Assembly: GCA_037478855.1 (NCBI GenBank) | Contig: JBBFLY010000001.1 | Location: 1 to 64,000, forward strand | Direction of reading: 5' to 3' | Origin: Rhabdothermincola sp037478855 | Lineage (GTDB): Bacteria > Actinomycetota > Acidimicrobiia > Acidimicrobiales > Acidimicrobilacustridaceae | Length of the DNA stretch: 64,000 bases | In this document: positions 1 through 9,219 of the stretch, one piece after another | Position numbering within the stretch: position 1 is the stretch's first letter | How the letters are laid out: every line of letters starts with the position of its first letter | Program-made: the position numbers and the translations under genes | The notes under the pieces: model-generated | What the model saw: only the letters and a program-made list of their open reading frames with translations | Database searches by the model: none | Told to the model about the DNA's origin: nothing

Positions 1-104
1 GGGTTGGTGGTGGGATCGGAGCGTTGACCGGGTGGGGGTGGGGTCGTAACGTTGGACCTGGCCTGGAGGCCATGGCGTGAAGGGGCGTTGAGGGGGCGGT
101 CCTG

Positions 105-1664
105 GTGGAGGCTGGGACGTTGGTGAGGTCGGCACGTCTGCCGCGCGGGTGGCGGTCGTTGGTGGTGGTGTTGGTCGCCGTGGTGATGGCTGCGTCGGTG
201 GGGGTGGCGCCGGTGGGGGCGTCGGGTCCGGCGCTGGTGTCGATCGGTGAGGTGTCCGCCCCGGAGGGGGATGCGCTGTCGCCGTTGGCGCAGTCGGTGA
301 AGGTGCCGATCACCCTGTCGGCGCCGCAGAGCTCGGACACGTTGGTGACCTGGATCGTGTCGGGGGGCACGGCCACGGCGGGTTCGGATTACAAGGCGGT
401 CAGCTCGCCGCGCACGACCAAGATCAAGGCGGGCAAGACCCGTGGGTTCGCGACGGTGACCCTCTACGGCGACACCGATGTCGAGGGTGACGAGACGGTG
501 GAGCTCACGATCACGGCGGTGTCGGGCAGCCCAGCGGTGGTGGGTGATCCGACCGGTTCGGTGACCATCGTCGATGACGACGGCACGGTCACGGGCGGCA
601 ACCTCTGGGCGTGGGGCAAGAACGGCTTCGGGCAGCTCGGCCTCGGTGACAACCTCGACCGCGACACGCCGACGCAGGTGGGCACGGACACGGACTGGGT
701 GTCGGTGTCCGCCGGCAACTACCACACGGTGGCGCTGAAGTCGGATGGGACGCTGTGGGCGTGGGGCTTGAACGTCGACGGTCAGCTCGGGCTCGGTGAC
801 AACTCCAACCGCGACACGCCGACGCAGGTGGGCACGGACACGGACTGGCAGTCGGTGTCCGCCGGCAACTACCACACGGTGGCGCTGAAGTCGGATGGGA
901 CGCTGTGGGCGTGGGGATACAACAGCCTCGGCCAGCTCGGGCTCGGTGACACCTTCAACCGCAACGCGCCGACGCAGGTGGGTTCAGACGTGGACTGGGT
1001 GTCGGTGTCCGCCGGTGGATATCACACGGTGGCGGTGAAGCTGGACGGGACGCTGTGGGCGTGGGGCTACAACGGCGAAGGGGGGCTCGGTCTCGGTGAC
1101 ACCTCCAACCGCGACACGCCGACGCAGGTGGGCACGGACACGGACTGGCAGTTGGTCTCCGCCGGCAACTACCACACGGAGGCGGTCAAGTCGGACGGGA
1201 CGCTGTGGGCGTGGGGCTGGAACGGCTTCGGGCAGCTCGGCCTGGGTGACACCGTGGACCGGCTCACGCCGATGCAGGTGGGAACGGACACGGACTGGGC
1301 GTCGGTCTCCGCCGGCGGATATCACACGGTGGCGGTGAAGTCGGATGGGACGCTGTGGGCGTGGGGAAGGAACCTAGGTGGGCAGCTCGGCCTCGGCGAT
1401 TACCTCGACCGGGATGTCCCGACGCAGGTGGGTTCAGACACGAACTGGGCGTCGGTCTCCGCTGGTGTTGTCCATAGCCTGGCGGTTCGCACTGAGGGGA
1501 CGCTGTGGGCGTGGGGCTCTAACGCGGAAGGGGAGCTCGGTCTCGGTGACAACCTCAACCGGGACACGCCGACGCAGGTGGGCACGGACACGGACTGGGC
1601 GTCGGTCTCCGCCGGTTTCCTCTACACGGTGGCGGTCAAGACCACCGGTGGTGGGGGTTCCTGA
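105..1664 (+). CDS. Secreted Calx-beta / RCC1-repeat protein
   Basis: The 519-residue product starts at a GTG and opens with a basic stretch followed by a hydrophobic segment (about residues 15-40) that reads as a signal peptide ending near an ASG. Residues about 45-157 form a Calx-beta-like domain with the DGD/DVEGDE and IVDDD acidic signatures of these Ca2+-binding folds. Residues about 165-515 are seven RCC1-type units of 50 residues, each with LWAWG, GQLGLGD, TPTQVG and VSAG. Seven units could close a beta-propeller. No enzyme motif is visible, so a binding or surface role is the most that can be inferred. The upstream 104 bases show no gene. Confidence 0.85.
   Translation: MEAGTLVRSARLPRGWRSLVVVLVAVVMAASVGVAPVGASGPALVSIGEVSAPEGDALSPLAQSVKVPITLSAPQSSDTLVTWIVSGGTATAGSDYKAVSSPRTTKIKAGKTRGFATVTLYGDTDVEGDETVELTITAVSGSPAVVGDPTGSVTIVDDDGTVTGGNLWAWGKNGFGQLGLGDNLDRDTPTQVGTDTDWVSVSAGNYHTVALKSDGTLWAWGLNVDGQLGLGDNSNRDTPTQVGTDTDWQSVSAGNYHTVALKSDGTLWAWGYNSLGQLGLGDTFNRNAPTQVGSDVDWVSVSAGGYHTVAVKLDGTLWAWGYNGEGGLGLGDTSNRDTPTQVGTDTDWQLVSAGNYHTEAVKSDGTLWAWGWNGFGQLGLGDTVDRLTPMQVGTDTDWASVSAGGYHTVAVKSDGTLWAWGRNLGGQLGLGDYLDRDVPTQVGSDTNWASVSAGVVHSLAVRTEGTLWAWGSNAEGELGLGDNLNRDTPTQVGTDTDWASVSAGFLYTVAVKTTGGGGS
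603..1652 (+). repeat. Seven tandem 150-bp repeats encoding RCC1 units
   Basis: The block CTSTGGGCGTGGGG recurs at 603, 753, 903, 1053, 1203, 1353 and 1503, an exact 150-base period. The segment encoding TQVGTDTDW is almost unchanged between units, and synonymous positions are conserved as well as amino acids. Confidence 0.95.
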
Positions 1665-1690
1665 GGGTCCCCGCTGTCACGGTTGGTCGT

Positions 1691-2150
1691 TTAGCAGACC
1701 GGCCCCTCGCTCGGCGTCGTGTCGAGCGAGCGGGCCAGCCACCGCAACGACTCCGGTTGGGTGGGCAGCGAGTCACCCGGGCCGCTGTTGACGAGGTACC
1801 AGCGGTTCCGCACCCGCTCGCAGAACCGGTAGGCCGCGGCGAGCACGTCGGTGGCGGCCAGCGCCTTGAGGGCGGCGACGGTGCGGGCGCGGACCATGGC
1901 CAAGCGCTCCCCAGTCTGCGCGTACGAGCCCAGTAGGCGCGGAAGCCCTCCAGGCTGCGGGCCAGCGGCCCCTGTCTACCCTCGGGGCGCAGGTCGGCGT
2001 CGACGTCGAAGATCCGGTCGGCAGGCGTCGGGCCCCGAGGAAGCGCATCAGCCGGCTGGCGATGCGGTTGACCTCCTCGACAGCGGCGCCCGATCCGTCG
2101 TAGACGAAGATCACGTCCAGTTCACTCGCGCAGGACAGCTCAGAGCGTGA
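1691..2150 (-). pseudogene. glnE: Decayed fragment of glutamine synthetase adenylyltransferase
   Basis: Reading the minus strand from about 2150, three pieces match successive parts of the GlnE C-terminal half. The first has ELSCASELDVIFVYDG and RLMRFLGA. After a frameshift near 2035 comes ADRIFDVDADLRPEGRQGPL and EGFRAYWA. After another shift near 1925 comes ERLAMVRAR joined directly to TVAALKALAATDVL, then AYRFCERVRNRWYLVN and LARSLDTTP before a stop at 1691. In intact GlnE well over 100 residues normally separate MVRARPVAGD from the TVAAL-like segment, so there is also an internal deletion. Intact actinobacterial GlnE is about 1000 residues; about 150 survive. The identification rests on recalled family motifs. 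Confidence 0.75.
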
Positions 2151-2259
2151 TGGCAGCCAGGGTGGCCGCTGTCAGCACACAGCACTGCGTGCTGGTCCCC
2201 AGCATGCCAGCTCAGCCGTTGACCGTGCGATGTCCCACCCCCTCAATAAGGTCACACCC

Positions 2260-2934
2260 ATGGCATGCGATGTGGCGGTCTACGGGCTCGACATCGAGAC
2301 CGACACCGCGACCGACGGGCTCGATCCGCGGGTCGGGCGGGTGCTGGCAGCAGCGGTCGCGGGTCCCGACGGCGAGGTGGTGCTGGCCCACGACGACGAG
2401 GGGGCCCTGCTCCGGACCCTCGACCGCTGGCTGGCCGATCTCACCCCCGGGGTCCTCGTCACCTGGAACGGCGCGGCCTTCGACCTTCCCTACCTGGCGT
2501 CGCGAGCCGCGATCAACGGTGCCGAGCTGGGTCTGCGTCTCGAGCTCGACGCGTCGATCGGCCTTCGGGGCGACCCGCTGCCGGGCCATGAGGGCGCCTA
2601 CCGCGCCCGGTGGTACGGTCATGGTCACCTCGACGCGTTCCGGGTCTTCCGGGCTGACGTGGGTCGCACGTTCGGGCTGCCCTGCGGTCTCAAGGCCGTG
2701 GCTGGTCTCGTCGGGCTCGATCACGTCGACACCGACCCCACCCGAGTGCACGAGCTCGAGCAGCACGCGCTGCACACCTACGTCGCGAGCGACGCCCGCT
2801 GCACCCGGCAGCTCGCACTGCTGCGCTGGCCCACCGCGGCTGCGGCCGTCGACCGGGTGCCCATCGACCGGGTGTCCGTCGACGCCCTCCCTGTCGCGGT
2901 CGCCCCGGCCGGCACAGGCGGAGACCTACCATGA
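2260..2934 (+). CDS. DEDDy-type 3'-5' exonuclease domain protein
   Basis: The 224-residue protein carries the three exonuclease motifs of the DnaQ/PolB superfamily: D11-I-E13 (Exo I), a TWNGAAFD block with D75 (Exo II) and Y174-x3-D178 (Exo III, the DEDDy signature). There is no polymerase domain, so this is a free-standing nuclease of the kind related to PolB proofreading domains. An ATG at 2230 is possible, but the ATG at 2260 has AAGG eight bases upstream and leads straight into the conserved core. Its stop overlaps the methyltransferase start (ATGA, 2931-2934), so the two are translationally coupled and probably act together. Confidence 0.8.
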   Translation: MACDVAVYGLDIETDTATDGLDPRVGRVLAAAVAGPDGEVVLAHDDEGALLRTLDRWLADLTPGVLVTWNGAAFDLPYLASRAAINGAELGLRLELDASIGLRGDPLPGHEGAYRARWYGHGHLDAFRVFRADVGRTFGLPCGLKAVAGLVGLDHVDTDPTRVHELEQHALHTYVASDARCTRQLALLRWPTAAAAVDRVPIDRVSVDALPVAVAPAGTGGDLP

Positions 2935-4412
2935 GCGTCGTGCAGCGACGCAGCCGCGCCACGTCGACCTCGAACTTCGGCGTGAGCCGGCGGGAGAGCC
3001 ACGACTCGTCGGACTTCTACGCACGCTTTGCCGCACCGACGATCTCCAACGACGCCACGGTCAGGCGCCAGCCCATCGTCGACTGGATCCAGTGCCTGGA
3101 CGCCCGAGAGATGGCGAACGGCACGCCGCCGTTGGAGCCCAACTCCGTCGCCCTGGTGGTGACCTCACCGCCGTACTTCGCCGGCAAGGCCTACGAGGAG
3201 GCGCTCGGCGAGGGGCACATCCCCGCGTCCTACGTCGAGTACCTCGACATGCTCACCGAGGTCTTCGCCCGCTGCGTGGAAGTGCTCGAACCGGGCGGGC
3301 GGATCGCGGTCAACGTCGCCAACCTCGGGCGCAAGCCCTACCGCTCACTGGCCGCTGACGTGGTCGGCATCCTCCAGGATCGCCTCAAGCTCCTGCTTCG
3401 CGGCGAGATTATCTGGCGCAAGGCGGAGGGCGCGTCAGGCAACTGCGCGTGGGGCTCGTTCCAGAGCGCCTCCAACCCGGTGCTGCGCGACCTCACGGAA
3501 CGGGTGATCATCGCGTCCAAGGGCCGCTTCGACCGGGCGATCCCGAAGCCCGACCGGGCGGCACGGGGGCTTCCCCACGAAGACACCATCGCCAAGGAAG
3601 ACTTCATGACCTGGACGACCGACGTCTGGGACATCCCGACCGAGAGCGCCACCCGGGTCGGTCACCCCGCCCCGTTCCCCGTGGAGCTGCCGCAGCGTCT
3701 CATCGAGCTCTACACCTACCGTGGCGACCTCGTGCTGGACCCGTTCATGGGCTCGGGGAGCACGGCGGTGGCAGCCGTGAACACCCACCGGCACTACGTC
3801 GGCTACGACACCGACCCCGCGTACGTGGCCGCGGCACGCGAGCGTGCCGATCGGGCGCTGCGCGAGCGCGAGGAGCGCGAGCGTTCCGAGACGGATGATC
3901 GCTGGTGGTTCGTCCCTCCCCCTCTCCCGGCCGACGGGAGCTCCGAGGACTTCCAGGCCCGTGCCGTGCGCGAAGGTCGCATGGCCAAAGAGCTCGCGCG
4001 CGAGATCCTCGAGGTGGCGCAGTTCCACGACATCAAGGCCGACTGCAAGATCGCAGCCGGTGTCGAGGTCAACTTCGCCTGCAAGGACGCTCACGGCAAC
4101 AACTGGTACTTCGACGTCTCCGGTGCGTTCAGTCGAGGGAACAGCCGCGCTGGTCTCCGCCGCACCGACACGCTCTGGAAGGCGATCGGAAAGGCCGCGG
4201 TCATCCAGGCCTCGGGGCGCGAGGCGTATCGCCTGGTCCTGCTCACCACCGACCTCCCACCGCGCAACTCGGCGGGTGGCAGGGCGTTGCAGGCGGTGCT
4301 CGGCCCCGGAAACCTCGTCTTCGACGCCATCGAGATGCTCTCGGCGGAGGGGCAGCGACGGCTGAAGACGTACGCCAAGGAAGGTCCCGTGTCGATGCCC
4401 ACGGCCGACTGA
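2931..4412 (+). CDS. Site-specific DNA methyltransferase (beta class) with C-terminal extension
   Basis: This is a 493-residue SAM-dependent DNA aminomethyltransferase. Motif IV, TSPPY (residues 78-82), precedes motif I, LDPFMGSGST (about 269-278), which is the beta-class order; TSPPY favours N4-cytosine but N6-adenine cannot be excluded. The catalytic part ends near residue 320. Residues about 330-493 form an added domain with VNFACKD, WYFDVSGAF and LWKAIGKAA that I do not recognise; it could be a target-recognition or nuclease-like module. The gene overlaps the exonuclease by 4 bases and is followed after 6 bases by the putative endonuclease. It presumably protects host DNA in a restriction-modification cassette. 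Confidence 0.85.
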   Translation: MSVVQRRSRATSTSNFGVSRRESHDSSDFYARFAAPTISNDATVRRQPIVDWIQCLDAREMANGTPPLEPNSVALVVTSPPYFAGKAYEEALGEGHIPASYVEYLDMLTEVFARCVEVLEPGGRIAVNVANLGRKPYRSLAADVVGILQDRLKLLLRGEIIWRKAEGASGNCAWGSFQSASNPVLRDLTERVIIASKGRFDRAIPKPDRAARGLPHEDTIAKEDFMTWTTDVWDIPTESATRVGHPAPFPVELPQRLIELYTYRGDLVLDPFMGSGSTAVAAVNTHRHYVGYDTDPAYVAAARERADRALREREERERSETDDRWWFVPPPLPADGSSEDFQARAVREGRMAKELAREILEVAQFHDIKADCKIAAGVEVNFACKDAHGNNWYFDVSGAFSRGNSRAGLRRTDTLWKAIGKAAVIQASGREAYRLVLLTTDLPPRNSAGGRALQAVLGPGNLVFDAIEMLSAEGQRRLKTYAKEGPVSMPTAD

Positions 4413-4418
4413 GACCCG

Positions 4419-5447
4419 GTGGCGAGTCGCAAGACCCATCTCACCGAGCTCGGCACCGCCCTCGGGCTGGTGTACGACCCGTCGCAGCGGTGGCCCGAAG
4501 AGCTCGACGAGCTGGAGGTGCCTGGCATCGACCCGGCCGTGTGGCATCCGATCGTGCTGCCCGCGGCGCGCCGGGCTGGCCCCGAGCGCGACCTGCTGCT
4601 GCGGGCCGTCGCGAACGGACAGGCGTTCCGCCGGCTGGTGCTTCGCGGCCGACTCCCGGAGCACATCGAGTGGTCGGGTGGCGCCAGGTCGGTGTGGACC
4701 TCCGATGTGCCCCGCGACCTCACCGTCGACGGGGTGTGGTTCATCCAGGCGAAGTACGACTCGCGCTGCGTGCTCAACACCTCGCCGGGTTCGCTGGTCG
4801 ACGAGCTGCTCGTCGACCACACGATCGAGTCGCGGGTCTCCTGGTTCGAGGAGGTCGCGCTCAACGAACTCCAGACCTACTACGAACAGGTCCGTGCGCA
4901 CCTCCCGCTGACCAACCTGCCCCACGACGTGCGCGACCTCGATCGCGATGCCAAAGCCCGGCTCAAAGCCTCGATGCGGGAGCGGGCGCCTTCCCGGTCG
5001 GAGCAGGAGGCCTATGCCGCACTGTGCCGGGCGGTGTCGATCGAAACCACCCTGCGATGGCGACGGCGGATCGACACGGCGACCCTGCCGCAACGCACCC
5101 AGATGCTGTTCCGGATGCTGCGCATCGCCGGTGGCCCGTACTGGCTGCTCGGCACGAAGGGGCAGTCACCTGTGCGGTTGCGGGTCTACGACACCCGGAG
5201 CTGGCGGGAGCGGTTCGAGCTCAGACGGTTCACGGTGCTCGACGCGCACGCCGGCCAACCCCAGGTCAACTGGCGGGCCGAGATCGCCGATCGGGCCACC
5301 AGGGCGCTCAGTGTGGTCGAGGGCTACTGCGAGATCCGATGGTCGCACGGCAAGCTGCAGGGCAACCCGGAGTGCAAGGTGCAGGTCACCACCCCGCTGG
5401 AACGGATCCCCGGCTACGAGCCGATGGCCAGCAGCCCCTCCCGCTGA
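4419..5447 (+). CDS. Putative restriction endonuclease of the cassette
   Basis: This 342-residue protein starts at a GTG 6 bases after the methyltransferase stop. I do not recognise a named family. Residues 98-112 read VPRDLTVDGVWFIQAK, the layout of a PD-(D/E)xK nuclease core (Asp, beta strand, then Q/E-x-K), with D100 or D104 and Q110/K112 as candidate catalytic residues. Several Trp/Arg-rich segments follow. Position directly behind a DNA methyltransferase makes a type II endonuclease the best guess. An IS3 relic begins at or next to the stop codon, so the present C-terminus may not be the original one. Confidence 0.55.
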   Translation: MASRKTHLTELGTALGLVYDPSQRWPEELDELEVPGIDPAVWHPIVLPAARRAGPERDLLLRAVANGQAFRRLVLRGRLPEHIEWSGGARSVWTSDVPRDLTVDGVWFIQAKYDSRCVLNTSPGSLVDELLVDHTIESRVSWFEEVALNELQTYYEQVRAHLPLTNLPHDVRDLDRDAKARLKASMRERAPSRSEQEAYAALCRAVSIETTLRWRRRIDTATLPQRTQMLFRMLRIAGGPYWLLGTKGQSPVRLRVYDTRSWRERFELRRFTVLDAHAGQPQVNWRAEIADRATRALSVVEGYCEIRWSHGKLQGNPECKVQVTTPLERIPGYEPMASSPSR

Positions 5448-6395
5448 ACGGCGCCGGCCCGACGATCGACCGTCGAGGGTCAGTCGGGGTCGCGCTGACC
5501 ATGACCTCCGGTGGAGCTGGGATCGGCAGGTGGGCGACGCGGGTCGGCCCCCGGGTGCACACCCAAGGGCCGACCGACGCGACGATCTCGTCCGCGTCGA
5601 GCCGGGCCGTGTAGCGGATGGACAGGTCGTGCACGCCGCGGTCGCTGTGATGGGTCAGCTGCGACAGGTCCGCGCCCGCGCGTTGGCGGTTCCAGATCGG
5701 CATCTGCACCGCGTCGATCGCCAGGTCCGCGCGCAAGGACTTCGACGCCTGCCACCCGACGACCATCCCGGAGAGCACGTCGACGATGAACGCCACATGC
5801 ACCCAGCCCGAGTGGGTCTTGACGGAGGTGATGTCCGCGACCCACAGACGGTTCGGTGCCAGCACCCGGAACTGGCGGTCCACGAGATCCGCCGGCCGCT
5901 CGAGCGTCTCGTCGCCCTCGGTGGTGCGCACCCAGGTGCGGCCCCACCGGCAGCCCCCCCAAGCCCATCTCTCGCATCAGCCGCTCGACCCGGCAGCATC
6001 TGACCCTGATGCCGTCGGTGTGGTTGAGGTGATCCCAGATCTGCCGGCCCCGTACACCCGCAAGTTGGCGTCAGAGACCCGCCTTCAAGATCTCGTTCGC
6101 GCGGCGCAGCTCGGCGTTCTCCCGCTTCAGGCGCTTGATCTCCGTGGCCTCCTCGGTGGTCACCCCAGGTCGGGTGTCACCGTCGATCTCAGCGCGGCGG
6201 ACCCACTCGCGCACCGGCTCGGGTGTCGGGCCAGCCTCTCGGCGACCGAGCAGATCGCCTCCCAGCGCGAGTCGTGCTCGTGCTGGTGCTCGAGCACCAT
6301 CCGCACCGCCCGCTCACGCAGCTCGTTCGGGTACTTCCCATGTCGTGGCATCGCTCCATCCGTCACTCAAGGAACGGAGCCTCCATGGATCCCAG
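5444..6395 (-). mobile_element. Degenerate IS3-family insertion sequence
   Basis: On the minus strand a transposase OrfA-like frame starts at about 6351 (MPRHGKYPNELRERAVRM) and needs a frameshift near 6225 to continue through VREWVRRAEID and ENAELRRANEILKAGL to a stop. The OrfB part (YGARQIWDHLN, RLMREMGL, NRLWVADIT, THHSDRGV, LSIRYTARL) needs another frameshift near 5955. It breaks off at ASVGP, before the third acidic residue of the DDE catalytic triad, so it cannot be active. The segment GGAGGCTCCGTTCCTTGAG (minus strand, near 6370-6388) resembles the leader before OrfA in actinobacterial IS3 elements. End positions are approximate. Bases 6396-6585 show no gene. Confidence 0.8.
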
Positions 6396-6585
6396 GGCGG
6401 TGCAAGGGTCTGGCCGTGACTCGACCCGGGAGCGTGGGACCGCGCGGGGAGGTGGCGCGATCGCGGCGCCATCGCCGGAGAGGATGAACGGCCTGTGGGC
6501 TGTCTCGTGCCAGACGTCCCGGTCCAGATGCCGGCGTTGTGGGGTCGTCAACGGCGCTGTCGTGCAAGCGCCCTCAGGGGCGCAC

Positions 6586-9219
6586 TCACGATCCGAGCGC
6601 CCGCAGCGGTCGATGGTGGCTCCAGCGTGCTGCGAGCCGGTGCACGCGGTGGGACCGGGCGCGCTGGAGCGACCGGGCGGCTGTCGGCTCGGCGGTCCGG
6701 TAGAAGACCCACTTGGCTGCCTCGACCGCAGCGAGATAGGCGATCACAAACGCGGCGAGCACGGCGAGGACGGCTGCTGGGAGTGGGGCGAAGCCCAGGG
6801 TGTCGTTCAGAGGACTCTGCGGGATGAGCGCGCCCGCGGTGACGACGAGTGCCACCGACGCCAGGAGCGGTCGTGAGGGACGGCTGCGTAGGAAGGGGAC
6901 GCGTCGGGTGCGGATGACGAAGACGATGAGGGTCTGGGTGGCGAGTGATTCGACGAACCATCCGGAGCGGAACTCGGGTGCGGTGGCGTTGAAGACCCAG
7001 AGCATGACGGCGAAGGTCGCGAAGTCGAAGATCGAGCTGATCGGACCGAAGCGGATCATGAACCGACGGATGAACCCGACGTCCCAGTGCGAGGGTCGGG
7101 CAAGCTGCTCCTCGTCGACACGGTCGGTGGGGATGGTCATCTGGCTGGTGTCGTAGAGCAGGTTGTTGAGCAAGATCTGGTAGGGGAGCATCGGCAGGAA
7201 CGGCAGGAACGCGGCGGCCGCGGTGACGCTGAACATGTTCCCGAAGTTCGACGAGGTGCCCATGAGCACGTACTTGATGGTGTTGGCGAAGATCCGCCGC
7301 CCTTCAACGACACCGTCGGCCAGCACGTTGAGATCCCGCTCGAGCAGGATGAGGTCGGCGGCGTCCTTGGCCACGTCCGTCGCAGAGTCGACCGAGATGC
7401 CGACGTCGGCGTGGTGAAGGGCCAGGGCGTCGTTCACCCCGTCGCCCAGGAACGCGACCGCCGAGCCGAGACCCCGTTGCGTCTGGACGATCCGCGCCTT
7501 CTGCTCCGGGCTGATCCGGGCGAAGATCGTCACGGTCTGCATCGCCTCGGCGAGCGCTGCGTCATCGAGCCTGTCGAGGTCGGCGCCGGTGAGGGTGCCG
7601 CCGGAGGTCACGCCGAGGAGGCGGCAGAGCGTCTCGGCGACGACGGGGTTGTCGCCGGTGACGATCTTCACGGTTATGCCGAGCTCCGCGAGGCGGGAGA
7701 TGGAGGCGGCGGCTGACGGTTTGGGCTGGTCGAGGAACACGAGGAACCCCGCAACGGTGAGGTCGTGCTCGTCGTCGGGGCTGACGGCGGTGAGCTCGGG
7801 GGCCGGGCGGCTGGCCACTGCGATGACCCGCTTGCCCGCCCTGAGCTGCGCGTCGAGGACCTGTCGGGCCCCCTCGGGCACGACCGTGCAACGGTCCAGG
7901 ACCGCCTCAGGGGCGCCTTTGGTGATCAGCAGTCGTTGGCCGGCCCGGTCGGCGAGCACCGACGCGAGGCGGCGTTCGTGGTCGAAGGGAGCGATGGCGA
8001 ACCGTCGGTACTCGCCGATGAGCTCGGTCGTGGCACCGGGAGCCTCCCAGAGGGCGACGTCGAGCGGGTTGCCACCGATCGCGGTCGTTCCGGTCGGGGT
8101 GGCCTCGTTGCACACCAGCCCGAGGATGAACACCTCGCGGCTTTCGCTGCCGGTCGGGTCCATCGCCCGTTCGAAGCTGATGTGGCCGTCGGTGAGGGTG
8201 CCGGTCTTGTCGGTGAACAGGACGTCGATGTCGCCGAGGTCCTCGATGCACACCAGGCGCTTGACGAGCACCTTCTTCGCCGCGAGGCGGCGGGAACCGG
8301 TGGCCAGGCTGGTGGAGACGACCGCGGGGAGCAGCTGGGGGGTGATCCCCACCGCGACGGCGAGCGAGAACAGCAGCGCGTCGATGAGGGGACGACCGAG
8401 GGCGACGTTGATCACGAAGATGACGGCGCTGAGCGTGCCGCCCACCTTCGCCAGCAATCCGGAGAAGCGTGTGAGTCCGCGCTGGAACTCGGTCTCGGGG
8501 TGTCGCTCACCGAGGCCGATCGCGATGCGCCCGAACTGCGTCGCTGATCCGGTGACGACCACGACGGCCTCGGCCGTTCCCTTGTGCACCACGGTCCCCA
8601 TGAACAGGCACGAGGACAGCTCCGGCAGCGGCGTACCGCTCGGCACCGGGTCTGCGGACTTCTCCGCCGGGACCGACTCGCCGGTGAGGAGGGACTCATC
8701 GCACTCGAGGTTGCTCGCCGTGAGGACCCGCAGATCGGCCGGCACGATCGAGCCGACCCCCAGGTGGACGATGTCGCCCGGCACGAGGTGGGTCACCTCG
8801 ACGCTCACCAGCGTCCCGTCGCGGGTCGTCGGGACCTCGTGGAGGATTGCCGAGTGCATCGCCTCCGCGGCGCGCTCAGCCCGGTACTCGTTGGCGAACC
8901 CGAGGCCCACCGACACCGCGACGATCACGGCGATGATCGCCGCGTCGAACCCTTCGCCCACCACCGCGGAGACCGCTGCGGCGGCGAGCAGCAACCACAG
9001 CAGCGGGTTGCGGACCTGGCGGGCCAGCACCGACCACGCACTCGCATGATGTGAGCGGACCGCGTTCGGCCCGAAGACTGCGGCGCGCGCGGCGACCTCC
9101 TCGGCGGTGAGCCCCGACCGCCGGGACCCGAGAAGGTCGAGCAGCTCATCGGGAGCGAGGCTCGCGGCGACGTCGATCGACGGAACCGTGGGCCGCTCCG
9201 ATGGCGGGGCAACCGTCAT
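6586..9219 (-). CDS. mgtA: Magnesium-translocating P-type ATPase
   Basis: The 877-residue product has the full P-type ATPase layout: N-terminal cation ATPase region (LTAEEVAARAAVFGPNAV), first transmembrane pair, actuator domain with LLTGES, phosphorylation motif DKTGTLTDG with D337, nucleotide-binding domain, GDGVND hinge and C-terminal membrane helices including the MgtA/MgtB-type PYQILLNNLLYDTSQ segment. This is type IIIB, which imports Mg2+ across the cytoplasmic membrane. The ATG at 9219 is preferred; an in-frame ATG at 9360 would add 47 residues of low-complexity sequence with no family match. No MgtC partner or Mg2+ leader element is evident. The gene is divergent from the small membrane protein at 9416. 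Confidence 0.93.
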   Translation of the reverse strand: MTVAPPSERPTVPSIDVAASLAPDELLDLLGSRRSGLTAEEVAARAAVFGPNAVRSHHASAWSVLARQVRNPLLWLLLAAAAVSAVVGEGFDAAIIAVIVAVSVGLGFANEYRAERAAEAMHSAILHEVPTTRDGTLVSVEVTHLVPGDIVHLGVGSIVPADLRVLTASNLECDESLLTGESVPAEKSADPVPSGTPLPELSSCLFMGTVVHKGTAEAVVVVTGSATQFGRIAIGLGERHPETEFQRGLTRFSGLLAKVGGTLSAVIFVINVALGRPLIDALLFSLAVAVGITPQLLPAVVSTSLATGSRRLAAKKVLVKRLVCIEDLGDIDVLFTDKTGTLTDGHISFERAMDPTGSESREVFILGLVCNEATPTGTTAIGGNPLDVALWEAPGATTELIGEYRRFAIAPFDHERRLASVLADRAGQRLLITKGAPEAVLDRCTVVPEGARQVLDAQLRAGKRVIAVASRPAPELTAVSPDDEHDLTVAGFLVFLDQPKPSAAASISRLAELGITVKIVTGDNPVVAETLCRLLGVTSGGTLTGADLDRLDDAALAEAMQTVTIFARISPEQKARIVQTQRGLGSAVAFLGDGVNDALALHHADVGISVDSATDVAKDAADLILLERDLNVLADGVVEGRRIFANTIKYVLMGTSSNFGNMFSVTAAAAFLPFLPMLPYQILLNNLLYDTSQMTIPTDRVDEEQLARPSHWDVGFIRRFMIRFGPISSIFDFATFAVMLWVFNATAPEFRSGWFVESLATQTLIVFVIRTRRVPFLRSRPSRPLLASVALVVTAGALIPQSPLNDTLGFAPLPAAVLAVLAAFVIAYLAAVEAAKWVFYRTAEPTAARSLQRARSHRVHRLAARWSHHRPLRALGS

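Noticed and set aside
603..1652. CRISPR array
   Set aside because: The 150-base units are coding RCC1 repeats without short direct repeats and unique spacers.
3435..5093. 552-residue open frame on the minus strand opposite the methyltransferase and nuclease
   Set aside because: It is an antisense frame kept open by high GC, rich in Arg/His/Pro/Gly, with no family motif, while the plus strand has clear enzyme motifs.
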